From assembly GCA_022842065.1 (NCBI GenBank), contig JALHQH010000025.1:105471-169470 (forward strand): a stretch of DNA of 64,000 bases, written 5' to 3'. The notes under the pieces were generated by a model. That model was not told the DNA's origin. It ran no database searches and saw only the letters and a list, made by a program, of their open reading frames with translations. Positions 9,497-18,553 of this stretch are shown here, piece after piece. The DNA comes from Caldilineaceae bacterium (lineage in GTDB: Bacteria > Chloroflexota > Anaerolineae > Caldilineales > Caldilineaceae). The position numbers and the translations under genes are program-made. Each line of letters begins with the position of its first letter. Position 1 is the first letter of the stretch.

Positions 9497-11838
9497 ACGC
9501 GCAGTTGCATGTCAATCGGCGTAGCGAGCAGCTCGGCTTATTGGCCATCTTTGTGCTCTTCATCACGCTCAGTGGCTGGTACAGTCTGGCGACCCCACCC
9601 TTTGAAACGCCCGATGAACTCTATCACTACGCCCTTGTGCGTCATCTCGCCGGGGGTAATGGACTACCGGTACAGCAAGTCGGGGTAGAAGCGCCCTGGG
9701 AGCAAGAAGGTAGCCAGGCCCCGCTCTACTACCTGCTGGCCGGCTGGTTAACGCGGTCGATTGACCAAAGTGATTTTCCCGCGCTTAGCGTGCGCAATCC
9801 ACGCGCCAACATCGGTGATCCGCTTTTCCCCGGCAACAAAAATTTTATGCTCTACAGCGCCACCGCCTATCCGCTGGTGGGGACTAATTTGGCGCTGCAC
9901 GTGGCGCGTTGGCTGTCGTTGCTCCTGGGCTGTCTAACCCTTTGGTTTACCTATGCGACCGCCAAGTTGGCCTTTGCCGCGCCAAACGGGTCGCCGCAAG
10001 ACCAGGCGGGAAGTTGGCCCTTGCGGGCATGGTTACCGCTCATCGTCACCGGCTGGACTGCCGCAATTCCCCAGTTTGCCTTTATCAGCGCCTCTTGTTC
10101 CAACGACAGTATGATCATCGCCACCAGCGCAGTAACCCTTTACTGGTTGGTGCGGTTGGTCGTCCAAAATGGTTCGCGGGCAATCAAGCTCGGCGAGTGG
10201 GTGCTGCTTGGCGTGCTGTTGGGGTTGGCGGCGCTGAGTAAATTGCAGGGGTTGGGGCTGATCGGGCTGGCCGGCTTTGCTGTTTTGCTCATAGCGTGGC
10301 AACGCCGATCCTGGCGCTTGCCTTTGGTCGCCGCTTTACCCGTTGGCTTACCCCTCTTGTTGATTGCCGGGTGGTGGTATTGGCGCAACATTGTGCTCTA
10401 TGGCGATGTTTTTGGGATCAGCTATCTGCTCGTCAACAATGGCCAGCGCACCGAGCCCATCACCCTGGCTAGTTTGCCGGGGGAACTGCGTGGGCTGCGT
10501 TACTCCTTTTGGGGCCTTTTTGGCTGGTTCAACATCTTGTTGCCCACTTGGATTTATACGGTGCTTGATGGGCTCAGCCTGATGGGGCTGGCCGGGCTGT
10601 TTGGCCACGCGCTGCGCCGTCAGCCGGAGACCGCGCCAATTGGTCGGCCCGTGCGCTGGTTGGCCGGGATCTGGGTTGTGCTGGCGTTGGCACTGCTGGC
10701 TTACTGGATCTATCGCGCGACCGGTAGCCAGGGACGTTTGCTCTTCAACGCGTTGGGGGCGGTTATATTGCTGCTGGTCTGGGGATTGGCCTGGTGGATC
10801 GATTATTTACCCCGTCGATTACAGCCACTTTTCTGGTTGAGTCCACCCTTGTTACTAGTCGGCAGTTCGCTCTTTGCCCTGACGGTGAGCTACCCGGCGG
10901 CCTATGCAGCACCACAGTCGATTGCAACGCTGCCCGCCACTGCCCAGCAAGTGGAAGTGATCTACCGCGGCGGCGTGGACGAAGAAGATGAGTTGCGCGT
11001 GGTCGGGTTGACCGTGCCCCAGGAACGTTATCACCCCGGCGAACGGGTGCCGGTGACGCTCTATTTACAAGCGCTGCGTGCAGTGCAAGCCGATTACCAG
11101 CTCTTTATTCAACTGCTAGATGAACACAATCAGGAAGTGGGCAATCTCACCAGTCATCCCGGTTGGGGACGCCACCCCACCAGCCGTTGGCAACCGGGCG
11201 CGCTTTACGCAGACAGCTATGGTGTGCTCATCGATCGTCCGATTGACAATTATGCCCCCTTGCTAGCCAAAGTCTACGTTGGTTTTATTAACCCAGCCAC
11301 CGAAAAAAGTGGACGTTTTCCCATTCCGGCCTACGGTGTCGATGGCACCCCCATGCCCGAACCCTTCCTGGCCAATGTAGCCATTGCACCTGCGACGCTT
11401 CCACAACCAACGTTGCCTATGCAGCCAAACGGCGCGCAATTTGGCAATGTGATTCAACTCTCGGCGGTCAACTTTGCGGATCAAGTGCCATTGCAGGCAA
11501 GTGAAAGTTTTACCGTAACTCTCCGCTGGGATGTGCTTAATCCACCCGCAACTGACTACACCGCCTTTATTCATCTACTCGACGCCCCGGGCAACCGGGC
11601 GACCGGCTTTGACCAAGCCCCGGCGACGCGCTTTCCCACCCGATTCTGGCGTGCCGGCGACCGCATCATCAGTGAATTGGCCATTCCCTTGCCCACGGCA
11701 GCGGGTGAATATCAACTGTGGGCCGGCCTCTACGAGACCCAAAGTGGCGGCACCCTGCGGCTACCGATCTCCGCCGCAGCCGCACAGACCACTGGCGACG
11801 GCCAAGTGTTAATTGGCACGCTAACGGTTAACCCTTGA
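9493..11838 (+). CDS. GT39-like membrane glycosyltransferase with duplicated C-terminal domain
   Basis: A 781-residue polytopic protein. The first helix is followed by PFETPDELYHYALV, where Asp41-Glu42 match the acidic motif of lipid-carrier-dependent GT-C enzymes, which use polyprenyl-phosphate sugars outside the membrane. About ten further helices run to residue 470. The last 300 residues are extracytoplasmic and contain two similar beta domains: one with YQLFIQLLDEHNQEVG and one with YTAFIHLLDAPGNRATG, an internal duplication. It probably adds sugar to exported glycans or proteins. It overlaps the upstream GT4 gene by four bases. Confidence 0.85.
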   Translation: MNAQLHVNRRSEQLGLLAIFVLFITLSGWYSLATPPFETPDELYHYALVRHLAGGNGLPVQQVGVEAPWEQEGSQAPLYYLLAGWLTRSIDQSDFPALSVRNPRANIGDPLFPGNKNFMLYSATAYPLVGTNLALHVARWLSLLLGCLTLWFTYATAKLAFAAPNGSPQDQAGSWPLRAWLPLIVTGWTAAIPQFAFISASCSNDSMIIATSAVTLYWLVRLVVQNGSRAIKLGEWVLLGVLLGLAALSKLQGLGLIGLAGFAVLLIAWQRRSWRLPLVAALPVGLPLLLIAGWWYWRNIVLYGDVFGISYLLVNNGQRTEPITLASLPGELRGLRYSFWGLFGWFNILLPTWIYTVLDGLSLMGLAGLFGHALRRQPETAPIGRPVRWLAGIWVVLALALLAYWIYRATGSQGRLLFNALGAVILLLVWGLAWWIDYLPRRLQPLFWLSPPLLLVGSSLFALTVSYPAAYAAPQSIATLPATAQQVEVIYRGGVDEEDELRVVGLTVPQERYHPGERVPVTLYLQALRAVQADYQLFIQLLDEHNQEVGNLTSHPGWGRHPTSRWQPGALYADSYGVLIDRPIDNYAPLLAKVYVGFINPATEKSGRFPIPAYGVDGTPMPEPFLANVAIAPATLPQPTLPMQPNGAQFGNVIQLSAVNFADQVPLQASESFTVTLRWDVLNPPATDYTAFIHLLDAPGNRATGFDQAPATRFPTRFWRAGDRIISELAIPLPTAAGEYQLWAGLYETQSGGTLRLPISAAAAQTTGDGQVLIGTLTVNP

Positions 11839-11850
11839 TTTAATTCCTCG

Positions 11851-11869
11851 TTCCACGCTGCGCGTGGAA
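11851..11869. repeat. Hairpin of a dispersed palindromic repeat family (copy 1)
   Basis: TTCCACGC and GCGTGGAA flank the triplet TGC, inside CTCGTTCCACGCTGCGCG. The block from 11847 to about 11876 resembles the complement of the element at 27753-27838 (shared TGCGTGGAATGC and GTCGGG). It looks like a dispersed, REP-like sequence rather than a terminator. Confidence 0.6.
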
Positions 11870-12032
11870 TGCCGTCGGGATGCGCCACGTCCAGCGCGCC
11901 ACGCAACGTTTTTTTCGCACAGGCCGATTGGGACTAGCCACAGCTTATGCCCAGCGGCTATGTCCTTACACACGCTTTTCCTACACAATCTTCCTATACT
12001 GTTCATGTACCATCTCTCTTTAGAAAATATGT

Positions 12033-12075
12033 TTCACACTGCGTGGCCGCATGGCATGCGGCCACGCAGTGTGAA
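12033..12075. repeat. 21-bp perfect inverted repeat upstream of the catalase gene
   Basis: The arms at 12033-12053 and 12055-12075 are exact complements around a single central G, with core GTGGCCGCAT. It ends 28 bases before the catalase ATG. It could be a transcription-factor operator, an mRNA 5' hairpin that controls catalase, or a terminator for the upstream glycosyltransferase operon; no T-tract follows. Confidence 0.85.
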
Positions 12076-12103
12076 GCTTGTAGTGAGCAAAAGGATTGCG
12101 TGC

Positions 12104-14308
12104 ATGAGCAACAACAAGGCAGCCAAGGGCAAAAACAGTAACGGTTATCAGGTCAATGCCGCGAGCAAAGAGCAGGATCTGGCCGCTGTCACCGTCAAAG
12201 ATGACCAACGGTTGACGACCAAACAGGGCCAACCGGTCAGCGATGACCAGAATTCCTTGCGCGCCGGCCAGCGCGGCCCCACACTGCTGGAAGATTACAT
12301 CCTGCGCGAAAAGATCCAGCACTTTGACCACGAGCGCATTCCCGAGCGGGTTGTCCATGCGCGCGGGGCGGGGGCACATGGCTATTTCCAAGTTTACGAG
12401 TCAATGGCCCAATATACCAGCGCCAAAGTGCTGCAAGATCCCGCGGTGCAAACGCCAGTCTTTGTGCGTTTTTCGACAGTAGCCGGCTCGCGCGGCTCCG
12501 CCGACACCGCGCGCGATGTGCGTGGTTTTGCCGTCAAAATGTACACGTCCGAAGGTAACTGGGATCTCGTCGGCAACAACATTCCGGTCTTCTTTATTCA
12601 AGATGCCATTAAATTTCCCGACCTGATTCATGCGGTGAAACCGGAGCCGCACAACGAAATCCCCCAAGCGGCTTCGGCCCACGATACCTTCTACGACTTT
12701 ATCTCGCTGACTCCCGAATCGATGCATATGATCATGTGGGTGATGAGTGATCGCGCCATCCCGCGTAGCTACCGTATGATGGAGGGTTTTGGCGTCCATA
12801 GCTTCCGGTTGATCAATGCCGCTGGGGAAGCCCATTTTGTAAAGTTCCACTGGAAACCAGTCCTCGGTGCCCACTCCCTGGTCTGGGATGAGGCGGTAAA
12901 GATCGCCGGCCAGGATGCGGATTTCCACCGCCGCGATCTGTGGGAAGCGATTGAAAAAGGCGATTACCCAGAGTGGGAGTTGGGTATTCAACTCTTGCCC
13001 GCAGCCGATGAAGAGAAGTTTGACTTTGACGTGCTCGATGCCACCAAACTCTGGCCGGAGGATCTGATTCCGATTCAGCGCATTGGCAAAATGACCCTTA
13101 ACCGCAACCCCGACAACTACTTTTCGGAAACCGAGCAGGTCGCCTTTATGACAACCAACATTGTCCCCGGCATCGACTTTACCGACGATCCGCTCTTACA
13201 AGGGCGCAACTTCTCGTATCTGGATACACAGCTCAGCCGCTTGGGTAGCCCGAATTTTGCCGAACTGCCGATCAACCGGCCGGTCTCACCCACGTCGAAT
13301 TTTCAACGTGATGCGCAGATGCGCCACACGATCAACAAGGGCCGCGTTGCCTATGCGCCGGCTTCGCTGGATGGCCATTCGCCGGATGAAGTTTACAATG
13401 AGCAGGGATTCAAGAGTTACCCGCAAATGGTAAATGGGCCCAAAGTACGGGTGCGCAGCGAAAGTTTTGGCGATCACTATGGCCAGGCCCGCCTTTTCTG
13501 GAACAGCATGGCCCCCGTCGAGAAAGAGCACATTGTCAAAGCGCTGCAATTTGAGCTGAGCAAGGTAGAGACCAGGGCTGTGCGCCAGCGCATGTTGGGC
13601 CACCTGGCGCAGATCAATGAAGTGATGGCTGCGCAGATCGGCTTGGCGATTGGCGAACAAGTGCAGACCAGCCACGCCACCGCCAAACCCAATGGCACCG
13701 CAGATTCCGCCGCCGAGATCAAGGTGCTGGCCGACGCGATCTCGCCGACGACGGCGTCGGGTGGGCTAGAGCAGACCAGCGGCTTAAGTCTGGAAACGGG
13801 TCAAACCAAGAGCGCCAAAGGACGCAAAGTGGCGATCCTTGCCGCCGCCGGAGTTGACGCGGGGCAGGTGCAGGCGATTCAAGCTGCATTAAAAGCGGCC
13901 GGGGCAATGGGAGAGATCGTTGGCCCACACCTAGGTACGCTGGCCGGCAATAATGGCGCAGGTGATGTCGAGGCCACCAAAACCTTTGCCAACAGTGGCT
14001 CGGTGCTCTTTGATGCGGTCTATGTGCCAGGCGGGGCCAAAAGCATTGAGGCTTTACGCAAGATGGGCGATGCCCGCCGTTTTGTAGACGAAGCGTTCAA
14101 ACATGGCAAAGCCATCGGGGCTGTGGGTGAAGGGGTAGAGCTGGTCATGGCCGCCGAACTTGGGCAGTTGGTTGACCAACAGGATGCCGCCGACTTAGGC
14201 GTGTTACTGGGCAAAGGAAGTGACAAAGGCATCGCCAAACAATTCGTCGATGCCCTCGCCCAACATCGCTTCCGCAATCGCGAACAGGTCGAGATGCTGG
14301 CAGCGTAG
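12104..14308 (+). CDS. katE: Large-subunit catalase HPII type
   Basis: A 734-residue clade 2 catalase that splits hydrogen peroxide into water and oxygen in the cytoplasm. The distal His85 (RVVHARG) and Asn158 (DLVGNN) and the proximal haem Tyr372 (FSYLDTQ) keep the spacing of E. coli HPII. The C-terminal part from about 560 is the DJ-1/PfpI-like domain typical of large catalases ([31 protein letters not shown]). I use the ATG at 12104, preceded by AAAGG; the open frame runs further upstream through a palindrome and is unlikely to be coding. Neighbours give no regulator. Expression is probably stress-linked. Confidence 0.95.
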   Translation: MSNNKAAKGKNSNGYQVNAASKEQDLAAVTVKDDQRLTTKQGQPVSDDQNSLRAGQRGPTLLEDYILREKIQHFDHERIPERVVHARGAGAHGYFQVYESMAQYTSAKVLQDPAVQTPVFVRFSTVAGSRGSADTARDVRGFAVKMYTSEGNWDLVGNNIPVFFIQDAIKFPDLIHAVKPEPHNEIPQAASAHDTFYDFISLTPESMHMIMWVMSDRAIPRSYRMMEGFGVHSFRLINAAGEAHFVKFHWKPVLGAHSLVWDEAVKIAGQDADFHRRDLWEAIEKGDYPEWELGIQLLPAADEEKFDFDVLDATKLWPEDLIPIQRIGKMTLNRNPDNYFSETEQVAFMTTNIVPGIDFTDDPLLQGRNFSYLDTQLSRLGSPNFAELPINRPVSPTSNFQRDAQMRHTINKGRVAYAPASLDGHSPDEVYNEQGFKSYPQMVNGPKVRVRSESFGDHYGQARLFWNSMAPVEKEHIVKALQFELSKVETRAVRQRMLGHLAQINEVMAAQIGLAIGEQVQTSHATAKPNGTADSAAEIKVLADAISPTTASGGLEQTSGLSLETGQTKSAKGRKVAILAAAGVDAGQVQAIQAALKAAGAMGEIVGPHLGTLAGNNGAGDVEATKTFANSGSVLFDAVYVPGGAKSIEALRKMGDARRFVDEAFKHGKAIGAVGEGVELVMAAELGQLVDQQDAADLGVLLGKGSDKGIAKQFVDALAQHRFRNREQVEMLAA

Positions 14309-14341
14309 AGAGTGTTTTAAAATAACTTTCTGACCTGTATA

Positions 14342-14387
14342 TGAAAAGAGAGTGCGCTGTTTAATCAAACAGCGCACTCTCTTTTCA
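14342..14387. terminator. Bidirectional terminator between katE and the HNH operon
   Basis: A perfect 21-bp stem (14342-14362 with 14367-14387) and AATC loop, with A-rich left and T-rich right ends. It lies between convergent genes and can serve both strands. Confidence 0.88.
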
Positions 14388-14401
14388 GGAAAAAACCCCA
14401 G

Positions 14402-14854
14402 TCATATCGATTTTAAGACGGGATCAGTATGTGGCGGATGGCGATTTACGGCAACATCTGCTGCGCGGATGTTGCGTATGCGTAATCGATTGAGATCAAG
14501 TTGAGCAATCGTGGCACGACCGGTAGGTGTCAACCCAATTAGTTCAGTACAATCGGCTGACCAAATGAAATGGGCTGACCATATCATTTGGCGCGGATGA
14601 AACAGTGCGCAAGCCAACCCCGATTCTGGATCAGTGCCTAACGCAAGATTAGATTTACGCCGATTACAGTGGAAGCAAGCTAACGCCAAGTTTTCAATAT
14701 CGTCGGTGCCACCTTGTGCGAGCGACACAATATGATCGATGGTAAAGCGAACGTATTGCCATTTCTCAATCGTATGGCAGTATTCACACAGACCATCGGC
14801 GCGTTCATGCACATGACGCTGTATAGTATCAGCAAGGCGGCGACGACCCGGCAT
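14402..14854 (-). CDS. HNH endonuclease
   Basis: A 150-residue protein with an HNH core: a CEYC pair near residue 24, then FTIDHIVSLAQGGTDDIENL, where the DH holds the first catalytic His, and CFHCNRRKSN with the second zinc pair. HNH enzymes bind a metal and cut DNA, and occur in restriction, mobile-element and toxin roles. The C-terminal 65 residues (FIWSADCTELIGLTPTGRAT) show an uncharacterised extension that recurs, as I recall, in cyanobacterial and Chloroflexota relatives. The gene starts one base after the stop of the 95-residue partner, so the pair is translated together. No methylase or integrase is adjacent. Confidence 0.88.
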   Translation of the reverse strand: MPGRRRLADTIQRHVHERADGLCEYCHTIEKWQYVRFTIDHIVSLAQGGTDDIENLALACFHCNRRKSNLALGTDPESGLACALFHPRQMIWSAHFIWSADCTELIGLTPTGRATIAQLDLNRLRIRNIRAADVAVNRHPPHTDPVLKSI

Positions 14855-14855
14855 G

Positions 14856-15143
14856 TTATGCGTCCTGGGTGGCTTGTGTGAGGATTAGATTGCGTACGGT
14901 ACGATTCACAAAACTTAAGTAATCGTCGATCTCCTCATATAGATCGAGTTCTTGGTTTTCGCTTTTGCTCAGTTGTAACTTGTGCTGTTTGTTCAGCAAT
15001 AGTTCGATGCGCTCCTGGACAGTGGCCGTTGCCCGAAACACAGGAATACCTTCCTCTAACTCTAAACGCACTGCATTATCTAGTGGGAGCGTTGCCGGTA
15101 GTCTTTGCAACTGGGGGATGGGGTGAATGGCATTGATCGTCAT
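14856..15143 (-). CDS. Small conserved partner of the HNH protein, function unknown
   Basis: A 95-residue soluble protein, acidic in its C-terminal half, with no recognised domain. It begins MTINAIHPIPQL, has a middle segment RLELEEGIPVFRATATVQER, and a helical end EEIDDYLSFVNRTVRNLI. I recall similar proteins in cyanobacteria beside HNH genes, which supports a conserved pair. The ribosome site GAGAAGGG lies eight bases before its ATG, and no such site precedes the HNH gene, so this protein drives translation of the pair. It may be an inhibitor, a DNA-binding subunit or an adaptor; none of these is shown. Confidence 0.8.
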   Translation of the reverse strand: MTINAIHPIPQLQRLPATLPLDNAVRLELEEGIPVFRATATVQERIELLLNKQHKLQLSKSENQELDLYEEIDDYLSFVNRTVRNLILTQATQDA

Positions 15144-15217
15144 CTGAATTTCCCTTCTCGTAATAGTACTTCAGCTAAGTATACAACTAGATTTTCCCAG
15201 CAGCCAAAGCAGGACAA

Positions 15218-16033
15218 TTACGGTACCAGCAATACTGGCCCCTTAAGCTCACTCAGCAGTTCGCTATATTCAATTGGCAGGACGAGGGCTTGGTTGACTA
15301 CGGTGCGGGCGATAGTTTGGGCAGTATAACTTTCCACAATGGCGATGACAACCCCTTCTACTGCTTGTGCTTGTAAATAGGTAATCAACTGCGCTCGCAT
15401 TGTATCCAACATTGCTGTGCTGGTCACCAACAGGACGCGCAAGGGTTGTTTGGCCTGCTGCGAAAGCTGCGCGGCCAAGGCCAAGGCTCGGTCAGCGCTA
15501 GGGGAGCCGGTGTAGACTAGGGTCAACGGATAGGTGAGCTGATCGCGATCGCCGAGCAGGAGCAGTGGTCGCTGCGCCCGTTGAACCACGGTGCGGGCAG
15601 TTGTCCCAAGCCCTTGCCGCGCTAGCCAACTCGTACGCCCTAGGCTGAGCAGCAGGGCACCTGCCGCTTCGCTTAACAGTTCGTCCTCAATCCCACCACG
15701 CCTGACTTGAAAAGTCCAACTCACCTGCGACTCACCGGCGACGCGCGCCAGGGTACGCCGCAGTTCATCGGCCAGCGCACGTAATTGGCGTTCCATATTC
15801 TGGCTCTCTAAGGGGCGCACCCTGGCGGTATAGAAGCCCACTTCGCGACAAAAGGGAGTATTGCAGAGACGCAGCAGGCGATCATCCTCGACAAAAATTC
15901 CATATAACTCTGCGTGCATGGCTGCGGCCAGTTGTGCCCCCGCCCGCAGGGCGGCGCGGCTAGTCGGCGATGCATCCAGCGCAACTACAATGCGCACCGG
16001 TGTGCCGTTAGCTTGTTCATTTTGCTCGGTCAT
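15218..16033 (-). CDS. Universal stress protein, UspA family
   Basis: A 271-residue protein made of a UspA domain (IVVALDASPTSRAALRAGAQ, residues 13-32) and a second, more divergent copy beginning LTLVYTGSPSADRALALAA, so it is a tandem type. The ATP-binding glycine motif is weak: the first half has LLLSLGRTSW, and no clear GxxGxxxxxxxG(S/T) is seen. It is cytoplasmic and usually expressed under stress. Its ATG shares one base with the TGA of the Lon-like protease gene (TGATG), so translation is coupled. It is the last gene of a four-gene minus-strand operon. Confidence 0.85.
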   Translation of the reverse strand: MTEQNEQANGTPVRIVVALDASPTSRAALRAGAQLAAAMHAELYGIFVEDDRLLRLCNTPFCREVGFYTARVRPLESQNMERQLRALADELRRTLARVAGESQVSWTFQVRRGGIEDELLSEAAGALLLSLGRTSWLARQGLGTTARTVVQRAQRPLLLLGDRDQLTYPLTLVYTGSPSADRALALAAQLSQQAKQPLRVLLVTSTAMLDTMRAQLITYLQAQAVEGVVIAIVESYTAQTIARTVVNQALVLPIEYSELLSELKGPVLLVP

Positions 16034-18501
16034 CAGCCTTTTCTCCCCTTTACCCCATCCTTCTTCGCAGCTTCCTTTTTCGCAATGGCTTGTTTGGCGG
16101 TCGCATCGAGCGCAGCGCGCTTGTCGGCAAAGGCTTGTAGCCGTTGGGCAACCAGTTGGTTCACCGTACCTGGGGTATAGTTGCCAGCCTCATCCGGCGC
16201 GCCGGCCGCCATGCCAGTCAAAAGTTCGATCCCCTCTTCCACCGTGGCGATAGGGTAGATGTGAAATTGGCCCGCCGCCGCGGCCGCGACCACATCCTGG
16301 CGCAACATCAGATGTTTGACGTTGGCCAGCGGGATCAATACCCCCTGCTCACCAGTCAACCCACGCGCCTGGCAGAGATCAAAGAAGCCTTCGATCTTCT
16401 CGTTGGCACCGCCAATTGCCTGCACCCGCCCATGTTGATCAACCGACCCGGTGACGGCCAGCGCCTGTTTGATGGGAATCTGGCCGATGGCCGAGAGCAG
16501 GGCATAAAACTCGGTGGAAGAGGCGCTATCACCATCGACACCGCCATAGGATTGCTCAAAGACCAAGCTGGCCGAGAGCGACAGCGGACGATCCGTGGCA
16601 TAACGGGCGCGCAACAGGCTGGCCAGAATCAGCACCCCTTTGGAGTGGCTCGGCCCACTCATCTCGACTTCGCGCTCAATGTTGACGACTTCGCCACTGC
16701 CCATGTGAACGGTCGCCGTAATGCGCGAGGGCTGACCAAAGGCATAGTTGCCCAGTTGCACCACCGACAGACCGTTGATCTGCCCAACCTTGCTGCCGGT
16801 GGTATCAATCAGCACAGTCTGGCGCAGGATCGACTCTTGCAGCCGTTCGCTGACGCGGTTGGAACGATAGATCTGCCCATCAATCGCCTGTTGCACATGG
16901 CTGGCGCTGACGATGGGGGCACTGGACTGGGCCGCCCAGTAATCGGCTTCTTCCATCAGATCAACGACCGACTGCATCCGGGCGCTGAGCCGCTCGTTGT
17001 CACTGACCATGCGTGAGCTTTGTTCAATGATGCGGCCCACCGCGCTGCGATCAAAAGGGTGCAACTTTTCACGGCGTACAATGCTAGCAATCAACTGGGC
17101 ATAACGGCGCTCGTTCTCCTCATCGCGCACCAACTCATCGCTAAAATCCGCTGCCACCTTAAACAGTTCATTGAAATCGGGATCGTATTGGGAGAGCGTG
17201 TAGTAGGCATTACGGTCACCCACCAGCACTACCTTGACATTCAGCGGGATCGGCTGTGCTTCCAGCGAAATCGTCGTGGTGAGATTCATCATCTGCCCCG
17301 GCGATTCGATGCGAACCTCGTGGAATTGGAGGGCGCGCTTGAGCCCTTCCCAGGCGTAGGGATTGGCCAGCACCTTGAGCGCGTCGAGGATCACATAGCC
17401 GCCATTAGCCCGGTGTAACACACCTGGCTTGATCAGCGTAAAGTCGGTAATCAGTGCGCCCATGGTTGCCATCTGCTCAATCCGACCCACCAGGTTAAGG
17501 TAAGAAGGGTTGCTCTCATAGATCACCGGCGCGCCGGTCAGGTCGCTGGCGTCAACGAGCAGGTTGACGGTATAGCGGCGCAAGAGGGGCGAAACCGGCA
17601 GGCCGCCAGGTAGGGTCGGCATGGGGGTGCCATCTTCCTTTTTCTCTTCAGCGTTAAGGAAATCGGCCAGATTCGCATTAACATCTTTTTGCAGCGCACG
17701 CAGATAGTCCACCACGGCGGGTAGCTCGTTATATTGCTGATAGAGCTCCTCCAACAGGTCGTTGAGGACAAAGGTAGCGACCTCTTCGTTGAGCGCACGC
17801 AAGCGGTCGCGCACATCCCGTTCCAGGCGCGGCATTTGGAGCAGTACCTTTTGCAGCTGTTCCTGCAAGACATCAACCTCGGCGGTGAGGCGATCCTGTT
17901 CCTCCTGCGGCAACTGGTTAAATTCTTCAGGACCAAGCGCATTGCCATCCTTGAAGGGCGCAAAGACCAGCCCAGAAGGGGTGCGCAAGAGGGTTAATCC
18001 TCGTCCGCGGGCCTGTTCCTGCAAGGCATTGAGCTGGGTCTGCTGCTGCTCCTGTAATTCCAGCTCTAACGTGCGGCGGCGAGTCTGGTATTCTTCGTTC
18101 TCAAAGGCAGAGGAGAGGGCATTACGCAGATCTTCGACCAGCCGTTGCACGTCGTTGCGCAAGGTTTTGCCCATGCCCGCGGGCAGCCGTAACGCCAGGG
18201 GCATATAGGGCTGCTCAAAATTGTTGACATAACACCAGTCGTCGGGCGGCGGCTCTTGGGCGGCTTGTTCATGCACATAACGTTCGACCAGCGCATGTTT
18301 GCCGGTCCCTGAAGGGCCCAATGCAAAGATATTATAGCCGTGGCGACTCATCCCAATCCCAAATTTGACGGCATGAATGGCCCGCTCCTGGCCGACAAAC
18401 TCGGAGATGTCGTTTAAATCATCGGTTGTGGTAAAGGCAAGTGATGGTAAGGTAAAACGATGATAAAGCGCTGGTGGGGATAATGGTGATACGGTAGGCA
18501 C
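16033..18501 (-). CDS. Lon-like ATP-dependent protease (AAA plus S16 protease domain)
   Basis: An 822-residue member of the Lon-related family with an inserted coiled coil. The P-loop is GPSGTGKHAL near residue 70. Residues 110-270 are a long charged coiled coil. The proteolytic domain has the Ser-Lys dyad: Ser659 in GDSASSTEF and Lys702 in NEKIEGFF, 43 residues apart as in Lon. It should degrade unfolded or regulatory proteins in the cytoplasm. I start at the GTG at 18501, which has GGAAGGA upstream and fits the family N-terminus; a longer frame from 18573 overlaps the upstream gene by 20 bases. It shares a base with the next gene. Confidence 0.9.
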   Translation of the reverse strand: MPTVSPLSPPALYHRFTLPSLAFTTTDDLNDISEFVGQERAIHAVKFGIGMSRHGYNIFALGPSGTGKHALVERYVHEQAAQEPPPDDWCYVNNFEQPYMPLALRLPAGMGKTLRNDVQRLVEDLRNALSSAFENEEYQTRRRTLELELQEQQQTQLNALQEQARGRGLTLLRTPSGLVFAPFKDGNALGPEEFNQLPQEEQDRLTAEVDVLQEQLQKVLLQMPRLERDVRDRLRALNEEVATFVLNDLLEELYQQYNELPAVVDYLRALQKDVNANLADFLNAEEKKEDGTPMPTLPGGLPVSPLLRRYTVNLLVDASDLTGAPVIYESNPSYLNLVGRIEQMATMGALITDFTLIKPGVLHRANGGYVILDALKVLANPYAWEGLKRALQFHEVRIESPGQMMNLTTTISLEAQPIPLNVKVVLVGDRNAYYTLSQYDPDFNELFKVAADFSDELVRDEENERRYAQLIASIVRREKLHPFDRSAVGRIIEQSSRMVSDNERLSARMQSVVDLMEEADYWAAQSSAPIVSASHVQQAIDGQIYRSNRVSERLQESILRQTVLIDTTGSKVGQINGLSVVQLGNYAFGQPSRITATVHMGSGEVVNIEREVEMSGPSHSKGVLILASLLRARYATDRPLSLSASLVFEQSYGGVDGDSASSTEFYALLSAIGQIPIKQALAVTGSVDQHGRVQAIGGANEKIEGFFDLCQARGLTGEQGVLIPLANVKHLMLRQDVVAAAAAGQFHIYPIATVEEGIELLTGMAAGAPDEAGNYTPGTVNQLVAQRLQAFADKRAALDATAKQAIAKKEAAKKDGVKGRKG

Positions 18502-18553
18502 GATTCGCTGTCCTTCCACTGTGGGGTAGCTGGTCAGTTTTGGTATGCAACCT

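Noticed and set aside
11864..12103. 240-base N-terminal extension of the catalase
   Set aside because: It would translate a palindrome and a REP-like region; the ATG at 12104 has a ribosome site and gives the normal catalase N-terminus.
16144..17016. 290-codon plus-strand frame opposite the Lon-like protease
   Set aside because: Shadow of a well-supported protease gene carrying the Ser-Lys dyad on the other strand.
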